From positions 186,001 to 250,000 of the forward strand of contig NZ_JAPPRJ010000009.1 in the NCBI RefSeq assembly GCF_026672545.1: a stretch of 64,000 bases of DNA, given 5' to 3'. Below are positions 50,094 to 58,692 of this stretch, piece by piece (the first letter of the stretch is position 1; each line of letters opens with the position of its first letter). Both the position numbers and the translations under genes were made by a program. The notes under the pieces are model-generated. The model did not search any database, was not told the origin of the DNA, and saw only the letters and a list, made by a program, of their open reading frames with translations. This stretch comes from Rhizobium sp. SL86 (GTDB lineage: Bacteria > Pseudomonadota > Alphaproteobacteria > Rhizobiales > Rhizobiaceae).

Positions 50094-50237
50094 GGATCGA
50101 AGTTTCCTTGTTTCCTGGCTCAATGCTGGCTTTCGATCAACGCCAAACGAAGAACGACTAAAAAACGATCGGTTGCGGCAACAGCCTGTAAGGCAATGCG
50201 GGTGGAAGGACAGCGCTCGTGCATCTTTTCGTTTCTC

Positions 50238-50376
50238 CCTAATCAAAGCCTAATCAATGGGCAAACGGAACGTCATGCAACCCCAATTAGGACGACTTCA
50301 GATAAGGTAAGGGGGAGATGACAAGTTCGTTTTTTGCTGTTGCAGGAATGCGACTGTGTGTTTTAGGTAACCCTAA
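50238..50376. promoter_or_regulatory. Cluster of CCTAA-type motifs in an AT-rich intergenic region
   Basis: The 422-base gap 50094-50515 is AT-rich compared with its neighbours. It contains CCTAATCAA twice at 50238-50246 and 50249-50257 (11 bases apart, one helical turn), its inverse CCAATTAGG at 50283-50291, and a dyad TTAGG-TAAC-CCTAA at 50363-50376. Repeated copies suggest binding sites for a regulator of the downstream secreted-protein gene. No gene is seen in this gap. Confidence 0.4.
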
Positions 50377-50515
50377 TTTCATTGCTGAATCAGATAGTGG
50401 TACTATAACGTACAAATTATATGCTCTATCTTGTGCCTGAATTGCGATCGGCGAGGAGGATCGTTCTGTCGGCGGCAACGGCGAAACGGGAGGCAAGAGA
50501 CGATGTGGAAATGGC

Positions 50516-51172
50516 ATGTTTGCAAAATTCACGCTTCTGCGCTGGGTGATTCTGATGACGGTTGCGATGCCGGTGCAGCCTGCAGGCGCCAGTGACGGTC
50601 TGCTGATCTGGACCCCGACGAAGACCTCTGACACCAGCTATAACGCGCGCCTTGGCCTGCGCGTTCCAGGCTGGTCGCTTGCAGCTGCCGGCGTTGATGT
50701 GGGTGTGACGTCGTCGGGGAAGGGCGGGCCGGTGGAGGTGCCGGTCAAACTTTGGGGGCGCATTACCGCGCAATCGGAACAGACGCCCGCCCAGATCCTG
50801 CTGCGCGAAATCAATATTCGCGCCAATGTCGAAACGGGGGACGCCGTCGCAGAGATGCGCGTGCGTGACGTGGAGATCGTTTCGTCCGATTTTGATCTCG
50901 AAATGAACCGCAACATCACCATCCATTACGACAATGCCGGAGAGGCTTGGGACGGCGTGGAGGTCCACCAGGCGGTCAGATGGTCCGATCCGGTTGACGG
51001 TGTCTCGCTGACGGCGAGGCTCGGAGCGCTCGACAGCTTCAAGCGCATCGGCGCCGGCATCACCGTCGAACAGAAGCTCGCAGACGACCTCAGCCTGTCG
51101 GCGCGGATCGGCAAGGCAGCCGGCGCCGATCTGACGGCGGGTGTCAGGGCGCATTATTCCGTCACCTGGTAG
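50516..51172 (+). CDS. Hypothetical exported beta-rich protein
   Basis: The 218-residue protein has a signal peptide (L-L-R-W-V-I-L-M-T-V-A-M-P-V-Q-P-A-G-A-S) ending near residue 25. The rest alternates polar and hydrophobic residues in beta-strand style (L-G-L-R-V-P-G-W-S-L-A-A-A) and closes with Y-S-V-T-W, an aromatic C-terminus like that of outer-membrane barrel proteins. I do not recognise the family. A porin-like or outer-membrane localisation is inferred. It is preceded by the CCTAA cluster. Confidence 0.65.
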   Translation: MFAKFTLLRWVILMTVAMPVQPAGASDGLLIWTPTKTSDTSYNARLGLRVPGWSLAAAGVDVGVTSSGKGGPVEVPVKLWGRITAQSEQTPAQILLREINIRANVETGDAVAEMRVRDVEIVSSDFDLEMNRNITIHYDNAGEAWDGVEVHQAVRWSDPVDGVSLTARLGALDSFKRIGAGITVEQKLADDLSLSARIGKAAGADLTAGVRAHYSVTW

Positions 51173-51183
51173 CCGGGACACAC

Positions 51184-51219
51184 AAAAAAGAGCGCCCCTT
51201 TTGGGAGCGCTCTAATTTT
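51184..51219. terminator. Bidirectional terminator between the exported protein and aapP
   Basis: AGAGCGCxCC and GGxGCGCTCT form a stem with a TTTT-containing loop. On the minus strand it is followed by T6 and ends the aap operon; on the plus strand by AATTTT. Confidence 0.8.
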
Positions 51220-51257
51220 CGCAGGCATGGAAAGCCTCGAAGGCTCGCCGGTGCGTC

Positions 51258-52037
51258 TTAGTGCAGGATCTGGCTGAGGAAGAGCTTGGTGCGTTCGTGC
51301 TGCGGATTGTCGAAGAATTCGGCCGGCGAATTCTGCTCGACGATCTGGCCCTGGTCCATGAAGATCACCCGGTTGGCCACCTGGCGCGCGAAACCCATCT
51401 CGTGGGTCACGCAGAGCATGGTCATGCCTTCTTCGGCAAGGCTCACCATGGTGTCGAGCACTTCCTTGACCATTTCCGGGTCGAGCGCCGAGGTCGGTTC
51501 GTCGAACAGCATGATCTTCGGTTTCATGCACAGCGAGCGCGCAATGGCGACACGCTGCTGCTGGCCGCCAGAGAGCTGGCCCGGATATTTGTGCGCCTGT
51601 TCCGGGATCTTGACGCGCTCGAGGTAGTGCATCGCGATCGCTTCGGCTTCCTTCTTCGGCATCTTGCGAACCCAGATCGGCGCCAGCGTGCAGTTTTCCA
51701 GGATCGTCAGATGCGGGAAGAGGTTGAAGTGCTGGAAGACCATGCCGACTTCGCGGCGCACTTCGTCGATCTTCTTCAGGTCGTTGGTGAGCTCGATGCC
51801 ATCCACGACGATCTGGCCCGACTGGTGTTCCTCCAGGCGGTTGATGCAGCGGATCATCGTCGACTTGCCGGAGCCCGAAGGCCCGGCAATGACGATGCGC
51901 TCACCGCGCATGACGGTGAGGTTGACGTCGCGGAGCACGTGGAAATCACCGTACCACTTGTTCATGCCGGTGATCTGGATGGCCACATCGGTGCTGGATA
52001 CCGCCATGGCCTGCGGCTTGGTGTTCGTTGCAGACAT
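51258..52037 (-). CDS. aapP: General L-amino acid ABC transporter, ATPase AapP
   Basis: This is the cytoplasmic ATPase of the broad-specificity amino-acid permease Aap. The 259-residue protein has Walker A G-P-S-G-S-G-K-S-T, the Q-loop V-F-Q-H-F-N-L-F-P-H, the signature L-S-G-G-Q-Q-Q-R and Walker B L-F-D-E-P-T-S-A-L-D. The start of the frame has a 20-residue extension as in other rhizobial AapP. It is the last gene of aapJQMP, 17 bases after aapM. Confidence 0.97.
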   Translation of the reverse strand: MSATNTKPQAMAVSSTDVAIQITGMNKWYGDFHVLRDVNLTVMRGERIVIAGPSGSGKSTMIRCINRLEEHQSGQIVVDGIELTNDLKKIDEVRREVGMVFQHFNLFPHLTILENCTLAPIWVRKMPKKEAEAIAMHYLERVKIPEQAHKYPGQLSGGQQQRVAIARSLCMKPKIMLFDEPTSALDPEMVKEVLDTMVSLAEEGMTMLCVTHEMGFARQVANRVIFMDQGQIVEQNSPAEFFDNPQHERTKLFLSQILH

Positions 52038-52054
52038 GATTTACCCTTATCCTT

Positions 52055-53209
52055 TTAACGCTTGTGGCCGGTGTCGAGGTGGCGCTCCATGAACAGGGAG
52101 TAGCGCGACATGGCAAAGCAGAAGATCCAGAAGACAAAACCGGCAAAGACGTAACCGGTGATCGGGGTCACGGGGGAAGACCAGTTCGCATCCGACTGGT
52201 TGAGCGTGACGATACCGAGCAGGTCGAACATGCCGATGATGTAGACGAGCGAGGTGTCCTTGAAGAGACCGATGAAGGTGTTGACGATGCCCGGAATGAC
52301 GAGCTTGATCGCCTGCGGCAGGATGACCAGCCGCATTTTCTGCCAGTAGCTGAGGCCAAGCGAATCGGCGCCTTCGAACTGGCCCTTCGGCATGGCCTGC
52401 AGGCCGCCGCGGATGACCTCCGCCATATAGGCGGACGAGAACAGCGACACACCGATCAGCGCGCGCAACAGCTTGTCGAAGGTCCAGCCGTCGGGCAGGA
52501 ACAGCGGCAGCATGACGCTCGCCATGAACAGAACCGTGATCAGCGGAATGCCGCGGATGACCTCGATAAAGAGGACGCACAGCATCTTGATGACCGGCAG
52601 GTTCGAGCGGCGTCCGAGCGCGAGCAGGATGCCGAACGGAAGCGATACGGTGATCCCGAAGAAGGAGAGGATCAGCGTCACCATCAGGCCGCCCCAGAGC
52701 TGGGTTTCAACCGGCTCCAGGCCAAGACCGCCGCCGAGCAGGAAGAAGGAAACGACCGGCAGGACGATGAAAAGCGCCAAGGCGTTCCAGCCCTTGTACG
52801 GAGCCTTTGGCATCAGCATCGGGATCAGCAAGGCGATGAAAAGCACCATCACCAGAAGCGGGCGCCAGTAGAGTTCGGAGGGATAACGACCGAAGATGAA
52901 CTGGTTGAACTTTGCCGAGACGAAGGCCCAGCAGGCGCCGGACTGGCCGTCCGGCAGCACGCCGCCCTGAGAGACCGTGGCGCAGGCGCTTCGGTCAGTC
53001 CCGGTCCAGGACGCATCCAGGAAAAGCCACTGGATGAGGCCGGGCAGGGTGTAGACGAGGAGCGCCAGCCCCGCGATCGTCATGATCGTGTCCGTGACGG
53101 AGGCAAACAGGTTTGTCCGCAGCCAATGGACGACGCCGACCTCGCTGGACGGAGCCGGTTTCGGGCCCGCCATCTCCTGGCGGACGTAGGAAAAATCGGT
53201 GACAGCCAT
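52055..53209 (-). CDS. aapM: General L-amino acid ABC transporter, permease AapM
   Basis: AapM, 384 residues, is one of the two inner-membrane permease subunits. It has an N-terminal extension of about 120 residues with extra helices and a cysteine-containing loop. A C-terminal permease domain follows with about five helices and the EAA-type motif A-D-S-L-G-L-S-Y-W-Q-K. It starts one base after the aapQ stop, and its ribosome-binding GGAGAG lies inside the end of aapQ. Confidence 0.96.
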   Translation of the reverse strand: MAVTDFSYVRQEMAGPKPAPSSEVGVVHWLRTNLFASVTDTIMTIAGLALLVYTLPGLIQWLFLDASWTGTDRSACATVSQGGVLPDGQSGACWAFVSAKFNQFIFGRYPSELYWRPLLVMVLFIALLIPMLMPKAPYKGWNALALFIVLPVVSFFLLGGGLGLEPVETQLWGGLMVTLILSFFGITVSLPFGILLALGRRSNLPVIKMLCVLFIEVIRGIPLITVLFMASVMLPLFLPDGWTFDKLLRALIGVSLFSSAYMAEVIRGGLQAMPKGQFEGADSLGLSYWQKMRLVILPQAIKLVIPGIVNTFIGLFKDTSLVYIIGMFDLLGIVTLNQSDANWSSPVTPITGYVFAGFVFWIFCFAMSRYSLFMERHLDTGHKR

Positions 53210-53210
53210 C

Positions 53211-54413
53211 TTATCTCTCCACCAGCGCCATTTTCGCGTTGAACCAGTTCATGAACAGAGCGGTGGTGACCGACAGCGACAGGTAAATAACCAGCCACAG
53301 TGCCACGATCTCGACCGCCTGGCCGGTCTGGTTCAGCATGGTGCCGCCGACGGCGACGACATCCGCAAAACCGACCGCAACCGCGAGCGACGAATTCTTC
53401 GTCAGGTTGAGGAATTGGCTGGTCAGCGGCGGAATGATGATGCGCATTGCCTGCGGGATGATGACGAGGCGGGTGGTGACGTTCGGGCGGATGCCGAGCG
53501 CGCTTGCCGCTTCCGTCTGTCCCTTCGGCACGGCCAGGATGCCGCCGCGCACGATCTCGGCGATGAAGGAGGCCGTGTAGAAGGACAACGCCAGATACAG
53601 CGAGATGAATTCCGGACCGATCGTGCTGCCGCCGGTGAGGTTGAAGCGGCCGGCGATCGGGTAATCGAAGGTGACTGGCGAACCGAGCACCAGGAAGGTC
53701 AGCATCGGAAGCCCGATGATCAGACCGATTGCGGTCCAGCCGGAGCGGAACTGCTGGCCGGTGGCCGCCTGGCGTTTGCGGGCCCAACGGAAGATCACGA
53801 TGGATGCGATGATCGCGACGAGGAGTGCCACGCCGATCATCCACGCGCCGTCACCCCAGATCGCCTTCGGGAAAAACAGGCCGCGGTTGTTCAGATAAGA
53901 GGACAGCGGCATGGCGATGGAATCGCGGGCCTGCGGCAGGACGGAGATGACGCCCTTGTACCAGAACAGGATGACGAGCAGCGGCGGGATGTTGCGGAAG
54001 ATTTCCACATAGACCTGCGCAAGCCTTGCAATCAGCCAGTTCTTCGACAGGCGGGCAATACCGACGACGAAGCCGAGGATCGAAGCCGTGATGATGCCAA
54101 AGAATGCCACTTGCAGCGTGTTCAGAAGACCGACGATCAGCGCGCGGCCGTAGGTCGAATCGCTGCTGTAGGGGATGAGGGATTGCGCAATGTCGAAACC
54201 AGCGCGCCCTTCAAGAAAATCGAAGCCGGAGGCGATGTTCGCCTTCGCCAGGTTGTTGATCGTGTTCTGCGTCACCATCCACACGAAGAGCGCAACCAGG
54301 GCCACGGTCAGGACCTGGTAGAATACGCCGCGTACCTTCGGATCGTAGATGAGTGATGACGTGGATGATCGTTGCGTTTCTGGTTTTGCCAAATTCAGCG
54401 CGAAGCCTGCCAT
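53211..54413 (-). CDS. aapQ: General L-amino acid ABC transporter, permease AapQ
   Basis: AapQ, 400 residues, pairs with AapM in the transport channel. It has hydrophobic helices throughout and the permease EAA loop A-A-S-A-L-G-I-R-P in the C-terminal half. The N-terminal part, with a large periplasmic loop, is longer than in glutamine-type permeases, as is normal for Aap. AAAGG lies ahead of the ATG. Confidence 0.96.
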   Translation of the reverse strand: MAGFALNLAKPETQRSSTSSLIYDPKVRGVFYQVLTVALVALFVWMVTQNTINNLAKANIASGFDFLEGRAGFDIAQSLIPYSSDSTYGRALIVGLLNTLQVAFFGIITASILGFVVGIARLSKNWLIARLAQVYVEIFRNIPPLLVILFWYKGVISVLPQARDSIAMPLSSYLNNRGLFFPKAIWGDGAWMIGVALLVAIIASIVIFRWARKRQAATGQQFRSGWTAIGLIIGLPMLTFLVLGSPVTFDYPIAGRFNLTGGSTIGPEFISLYLALSFYTASFIAEIVRGGILAVPKGQTEAASALGIRPNVTTRLVIIPQAMRIIIPPLTSQFLNLTKNSSLAVAVGFADVVAVGGTMLNQTGQAVEIVALWLVIYLSLSVTTALFMNWFNAKMALVER

Positions 54414-54480
54414 CAGCGCCTTTCCCTCTTGCCATGCTCTTTGGAGCTGTTCTTGCCCGTGTTGGGGTCTTTTATACGTA

Positions 54481-54507
54481 GAAAGGCGAGGTATTCCCCC
54501 GCCTTTC
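54481..54507 (-). terminator. Hairpin between aapJ and aapQ (attenuator or transcript stabiliser)
   Basis: GAAAGGCG and CGCCTTTC form an eight-base stem (an 11-base loop) in the 120-base gap. It is a typical place to reduce expression of the membrane subunits relative to the binding protein. The T content after the stem on the minus strand is low, so it is more likely a processing or stabilising hairpin than a full terminator. Confidence 0.5.
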
Positions 54508-54533
54508 AGGTTTTCCAGTTTTGGAAAGGCGGC

Positions 54534-55556
54534 TTAGCGGATCGGCGGGGCGTACTGCAGGCCGCCCTTCGTCCACTGTGCGTTCAGGCCGCGCTCGATC
54601 TTGATCGGGGTGTCCGGGCCAAGGTTGCGGGCGAAGACTTCGCCGTAATTGCCGACGGTCTTGATGACGTTATAGGCCCAGTCGTTGGTCAGGCCGAGGT
54701 CGGTACCGATCTTGGTGCCTTCTTCGGAGCCGAGCATGCGCTTGATGTCCGGACCGCCGCTGGTCTTCATTTCGTCGACGTTCTTCGAGGTCACGCCAAG
54801 CTCTTCGGCGCCAACCATGGCGTAGTGAACCCAGCTGACGATGTCGAACCACTTGTCGTCACCCTGGCGAACGGCCGGGCCAAGCGGCTCCTTGGAGATG
54901 ACTTCCGGCAGAACCATGTTCTCGTCCGGGTTCTTCATCTTCAGGCGGATTGCGTAGAGGCCGGACTGGTCGGTGGTGTAGACGTCGCAACGGCCCGAGT
55001 CATAGGCGCTGGTTGCGTCGGCTTCCTTTTCGAAGACGACCGGGTTGTACTGCAGGTTGTTGGCCTTGAAGTAGTCGGCGAGGTTGAGCTCGGTGGTCGT
55101 GCCCTGCTGGACGCAGACGGCAGCGCCGGAGAGTTCGAGAGCCGACTTCACGTTCAGGCCCTTCTTCACCATGAAGCCCTGACCGTCATAGTAGTTGACG
55201 GTACGGAAGTTGAAGCCGAGCGAGGTGTCGCGGCTGATGGTCCAGGTCGTGTTACGGGTCAGAACGTCCACTTCGCCGGACTGCAGGGCCGGAAAACGGT
55301 CCTTGCTCGACAGAGCGACGAACTTTGCCTTCGACGGATCACCGAACACGGCAGCGGCGATCCCGCGGCAATAATCGACGTCAAGACCGGACCAGTCGCC
55401 CTTGTCGTTCGGGTTCGAGAAGCCCGGGATGCCCTGGCTTACGCCGCAGGTGACGAAGCCCTTTGCCTTCACGTCGTCAAGCGTGGCAGCGGATGCAGCC
55501 GAGGCAGTGCCAAGGACTGCCGCGCCAATCGCGGCTGACAGAATCGTCTTTTTCAT
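54534..55556 (-). CDS. aapJ: General L-amino acid ABC transporter, binding protein AapJ
   Basis: AapJ is the periplasmic receptor of the Aap system. The 340-residue protein has a Sec signal peptide (L-S-A-A-I-G-A-A-V-L-G-T-A-S-A-A-S-A) and the solute-binding domain SBP_bac_3: V-K-A-K-G-F-V-T-C-G-V-S at the start and D-V-L-T-R-N-T-T-W-T midway. It leads the operon. The pattern and gene order match rhizobial aapJQMP. Confidence 0.97.
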   Translation of the reverse strand: MKKTILSAAIGAAVLGTASAASAATLDDVKAKGFVTCGVSQGIPGFSNPNDKGDWSGLDVDYCRGIAAAVFGDPSKAKFVALSSKDRFPALQSGEVDVLTRNTTWTISRDTSLGFNFRTVNYYDGQGFMVKKGLNVKSALELSGAAVCVQQGTTTELNLADYFKANNLQYNPVVFEKEADATSAYDSGRCDVYTTDQSGLYAIRLKMKNPDENMVLPEVISKEPLGPAVRQGDDKWFDIVSWVHYAMVGAEELGVTSKNVDEMKTSGGPDIKRMLGSEEGTKIGTDLGLTNDWAYNVIKTVGNYGEVFARNLGPDTPIKIERGLNAQWTKGGLQYAPPIR

Positions 55557-55914
55557 TTTCCCAACCTTTGTCTGTGTTTTTTAGATCGACCCAAAGCTCC
55601 GTCATCGCGCCAACGTCACGACAGGCCGGAACCGCTCGCGTAAGGCCTCCCAAACGAGCTGTGCCTATCTCAGTCGCAAATATGGGCAGGGGTCAAGTCT
55701 TGCACTTTAAATTAGCGCCTTAAATCCGACAAAATGGCGTGTGCTGCTGATATATTAGGCAGAGTGTGAAATTCTGGGCATGCAATGCTGAATAGAGCGT
55801 CAGCCGAACCTGGGTGTGCGGGGGCACGGCGCAACGGCGCCGGGAGAGGGGTTGACCCTTGGTCATCCTGGTTTAACAACAGTGCGGCATCCATCAATCG
55901 AAAGCCGCTTCCCG
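55557..55914. other. Divergent intergenic region between aapJ and metC
   Basis: This 358-base region holds both promoters. On the minus strand a CTTGAC box near 55697-55702 could serve aapJ, with only a weak -10. I see no riboswitch; in particular the SAM-II pattern expected near some methionine genes is absent. No gene is visible. Confidence 0.4.
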
Positions 55915-57105
55915 ATGAAAAACAAACAGCTTTCCCTAAACCAGGCTGGCGACAACACGCGCCTGGCCCATCTCGGTCATGACCCTTCGAGTTTCCATGG
56001 GTTCGTCAATCCGCCGGTCGTTCATGCCTCGACCGTCCTGTTTCCGGATTGCAAGACCATGGAAATGCGGGGGCAGAAATATACCTACGGGACACGCGGA
56101 ACACCAACGACTGATGCCCTGTGCGAGGCTCTGAACGAGCTTGAAGGCGCGGCCGGAACGATCCTGGTGCCGTCCGGGCTCGCCGCCATCACCGTGCCCT
56201 TTCTCGCTTATCTCTCGGCGGGCGATCACGCCCTCATCGTCGATTCGGTCTATTCGCCCTGCCGGCATTTCTGCGACACGATGCTGACCCGCCTCGGCGT
56301 TGCGGTCGAATATTACGACCCGTCGCTGGGCGCGGACATCGAGGCCCTGATCCGGCCGAACACGCGGCTGGTACACACCGAAGCGCCGGGCTCCAACACC
56401 ATGGAAATGCAGGATATTCGCGCTGTCGCCGAAGCTGCCCACCGGCATGACTGCGTCGTGACCATGGACAATACCTGGGCAACGCCCTTGTTCTTCCGGC
56501 CCCTCGATTTCGGCGTGGATGTTTCGATCCATGCCACGACCAAATACCCGTCCGGCCATTCGGACATCATCATGGGCTCGGTCTCTGCCAATGCAAAACA
56601 CTGGCCGAAACTGCATGAGGCGCAGATCACGCTTGGCACCTGTGGCGCACCGGATGATTCCTACCAGATCCTGCGCGGGCTGCGCACCATGGGTGTGCGT
56701 CTGGCGCATCACCAGGCAAGCGCGCTCGACATCGCCCGCTGGCTTGAGGGACGTGATGACGTGGCGCGCGTGCTGCACCCGGCGCTCGAAAGTTTTCCCG
56801 GCCACGCGATCTGGAAACGCGATTTCAAGGGCGCAAGCGGCGTCTTTTCCTTCGTGCTGAAGGCAGACAGCCAGGCGCACTTCAAGGCGAAGGCGCATGC
56901 CTTCCTCGATGCCCTGTCAATCTTCGGTCTGGGTTATTCCTGGGGCGGCTACGAGAGCCTCGCGGTCCACGTCAACCTGAGCGACCGGACGATCTGCAAG
57001 GCACCGTCGGAAGGCCCGGTCATCCGGCTGCAGATCGGCCTGGAAGATGTCGCAGACCTGAAGAAGGATCTCGAAATCGGTTTTGCCGCCGCAAGCGCCG
57101 TCTGA
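55915..57105 (+). CDS. metC: Cystathionine beta-lyase
   Basis: MetC cleaves cystathionine to homocysteine in methionine synthesis. The 396-residue PLP enzyme has the Cys/Met-metabolism fold with Y-T-Y-G-T-R-G-T-P-T near residue 55, the PLP lysine in H-A-T-T-K-Y-P-S-G-H-S-D near residue 207, and T-E-A-P-G-S-N-T-M-E. The ATG at 55915 starts M-K-N-K-Q; the frame continues upstream but unlike the family. The stop is adjacent to that of the convergent monooxygenase gene. Confidence 0.94.
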   Translation: MKNKQLSLNQAGDNTRLAHLGHDPSSFHGFVNPPVVHASTVLFPDCKTMEMRGQKYTYGTRGTPTTDALCEALNELEGAAGTILVPSGLAAITVPFLAYLSAGDHALIVDSVYSPCRHFCDTMLTRLGVAVEYYDPSLGADIEALIRPNTRLVHTEAPGSNTMEMQDIRAVAEAAHRHDCVVTMDNTWATPLFFRPLDFGVDVSIHATTKYPSGHSDIIMGSVSANAKHWPKLHEAQITLGTCGAPDDSYQILRGLRTMGVRLAHHQASALDIARWLEGRDDVARVLHPALESFPGHAIWKRDFKGASGVFSFVLKADSQAHFKAKAHAFLDALSIFGLGYSWGGYESLAVHVNLSDRTICKAPSEGPVIRLQIGLEDVADLKKDLEIGFAAASAV

Positions 57106-58275
57106 TCAGACGGTGCTTTCGTAGCCGTAGAGCCAATCCAGATCCGCCGCGAGCGATTGCGGCGGACGAAGGGCAAGAACGATGTCTCGGCCAAGCCGCA
57201 GCGGTCCACGCAGGTGATAGGCGAAGCGGTTGAAGTTGCCGCGCCGCCGAACCTTGTCGATCCGGGCCTTGCGGATTGTCTCGTAGGCGGCAAGCCCCTG
57301 CGGCAGGTCGGCGACCGGGCGGCTCACCTGCTGTGCCAGTTCCCAGGCATCCTCGATCGCCATGGCAGCCCCTTGCGCGGCAAATGGCATCATGGCATGC
57401 GCCGCATCGCCGATCAGCACCTTGTTGTGCCCGTTGTGCCAGTTGCCGTTGCTGACCTGGTAGAGCGGCCAGAATTTCGCGTTTTCGCATTGCCGCAGCA
57501 TCTCGATGATCTGCGGATTCCAGCCGCGGAACTGCCGGAGCAGCATGCTGGTTTCCTCGGCGGTCGCACTCGCCTCCCAGGTTTCCCCGGGCGTCACGCC
57601 GGCGGCAATGGCGACGATGTTGAAGCCGCCGGTTTCCTTGAGCGGATAACAGACGATGTGGGCGGATGGGCCGAGGAAGGCCGTCACCGATTGCGGCGAC
57701 AGAAATCCCGGCGCCCGATGCCCCTCGACCATGAAGCGCCAGGCGACATTCTGGGAAAAGTCCGGCTCGGGCGCAGATGCGATGGAATCGCGCACGCTCG
57801 ACCACACGCCATCGGCACCGACGATGAGGTCCGCCGGCTCGCCGATCACATCCGCGATGATTGCAGCATCGCCGTGGTTGATACGCCGGCCAAGATGCAG
57901 GGTGCACATCGGATTGGCTTCGACGGCATGCCGCAGCACGCCTTGAAGGCTTGCGCGATGCAGCACGCCATAAGGGGCTCGCCAGCGTTCCCGTGCGGAA
58001 CGTCCCACCGGCACATGCGCGACCCGGCCAAGCGTGCGGCCGGAGGCGAGCGAGATGCGGTCGGGCTCCGTCCATAAAGCCTCAAGGCCGGACAGGACGC
58101 CGAGTTTGGCGAGGATCCGCGAGGCATTGGGGGAAATCTGCAGGCCGGCGCCGACTTCGGCAAGGTAAGGTGCCTGTTCGAGCACATGCACCCTGACGCC
58201 GCGTTGTGCCAGCGCCAGAGCAGCCGTGAGGCCGGCCATACCGGCGCCGATGATGGCGGCATTCCTGATCGTCAT
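57106..58275 (-). CDS. FAD-dependent monooxygenase (salicylate hydroxylase-like)
   Basis: The 389-residue flavoprotein monooxygenase has the FAD motif I-I-G-A-G-M-A-G near residue 9, the D-G motif V-G-A-D-G-V-W-S-S-V-R near residue 149 and the second FAD motif L-I-G-D-A-A-H-A-M near residue 288. This is the UbiH/salicylate hydroxylase class, which hydroxylates aromatic rings. The substrate is unknown. Its stop overlaps none of metC but abuts it exactly. The zinc-finger gene lies upstream on the same strand, 16 bases before it. Confidence 0.9.
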   Translation of the reverse strand: MTIRNAAIIGAGMAGLTAALALAQRGVRVHVLEQAPYLAEVGAGLQISPNASRILAKLGVLSGLEALWTEPDRISLASGRTLGRVAHVPVGRSARERWRAPYGVLHRASLQGVLRHAVEANPMCTLHLGRRINHGDAAIIADVIGEPADLIVGADGVWSSVRDSIASAPEPDFSQNVAWRFMVEGHRAPGFLSPQSVTAFLGPSAHIVCYPLKETGGFNIVAIAAGVTPGETWEASATAEETSMLLRQFRGWNPQIIEMLRQCENAKFWPLYQVSNGNWHNGHNKVLIGDAAHAMMPFAAQGAAMAIEDAWELAQQVSRPVADLPQGLAAYETIRKARIDKVRRRGNFNRFAYHLRGPLRLGRDIVLALRPPQSLAADLDWLYGYESTV

Positions 58276-58291
58276 GTCGTGGTGTCTTCGG

Positions 58292-58537
58292 TCAGGCGGC
58301 CTTGACGTGGAAAACGCAGCCCGGCGGGTTCGTTTCTTCCGCCTTCAGTGTCGGATTGTAGCGGTAAAGCGTCGAACAGTAGGAGCAGACCTTCTCGTTG
58401 TCGTCGCCCATGTCGATATAGATGTGCGGATGGTCGAACGGGACATTGGCGCCGGTGCACATGAATTCCTTGACGCCCACCTCGATGAGGCGATGTCCAC
58501 CGTCGTTCTGGAAGTGAGGAATGCCGTGACCGGCCAT
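58292..58537 (-). CDS. Zinc-finger (CHCC) protein, NDUFS6 relative
   Basis: The 81-residue protein of the zf-CHCC family is related to the mitochondrial complex I subunit NDUFS6. The zinc ligands appear in F-M-C-T-G, D-H-P-H and V-C-S-Y-C-S near the middle and C-terminus. An ATG at 58537 with GGAG seven bases upstream is preferred over an earlier in-frame codon at 58573. It should be part of the bacterial NADH:quinone oxidoreductase or its assembly; this is inferred from family. Confidence 0.9.
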   Translation of the reverse strand: MAGHGIPHFQNDGGHRLIEVGVKEFMCTGANVPFDHPHIYIDMGDDNEKVCSYCSTLYRYNPTLKAEETNPPGCVFHVKAA

Positions 58538-58692
58538 AGTCTTCTCCATGCTTTGAATTTCTGGCGCGGACATTATAGAGGCAGGTCGTGAAAGTGTAGT
58601 GGGAAGACGGCGAGGCCCGTCAAAAAAATCCGGCCCGCGCCGATCGATCCCAGAGGATCGGAGGGGGCAGACGTGATCAGGAAGGCGACATC

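Noticed and set aside
55557..55914. SAM riboswitch before metC
   Set aside because: The SAM-II core pattern is not found; only general promoter-like sequence is visible.
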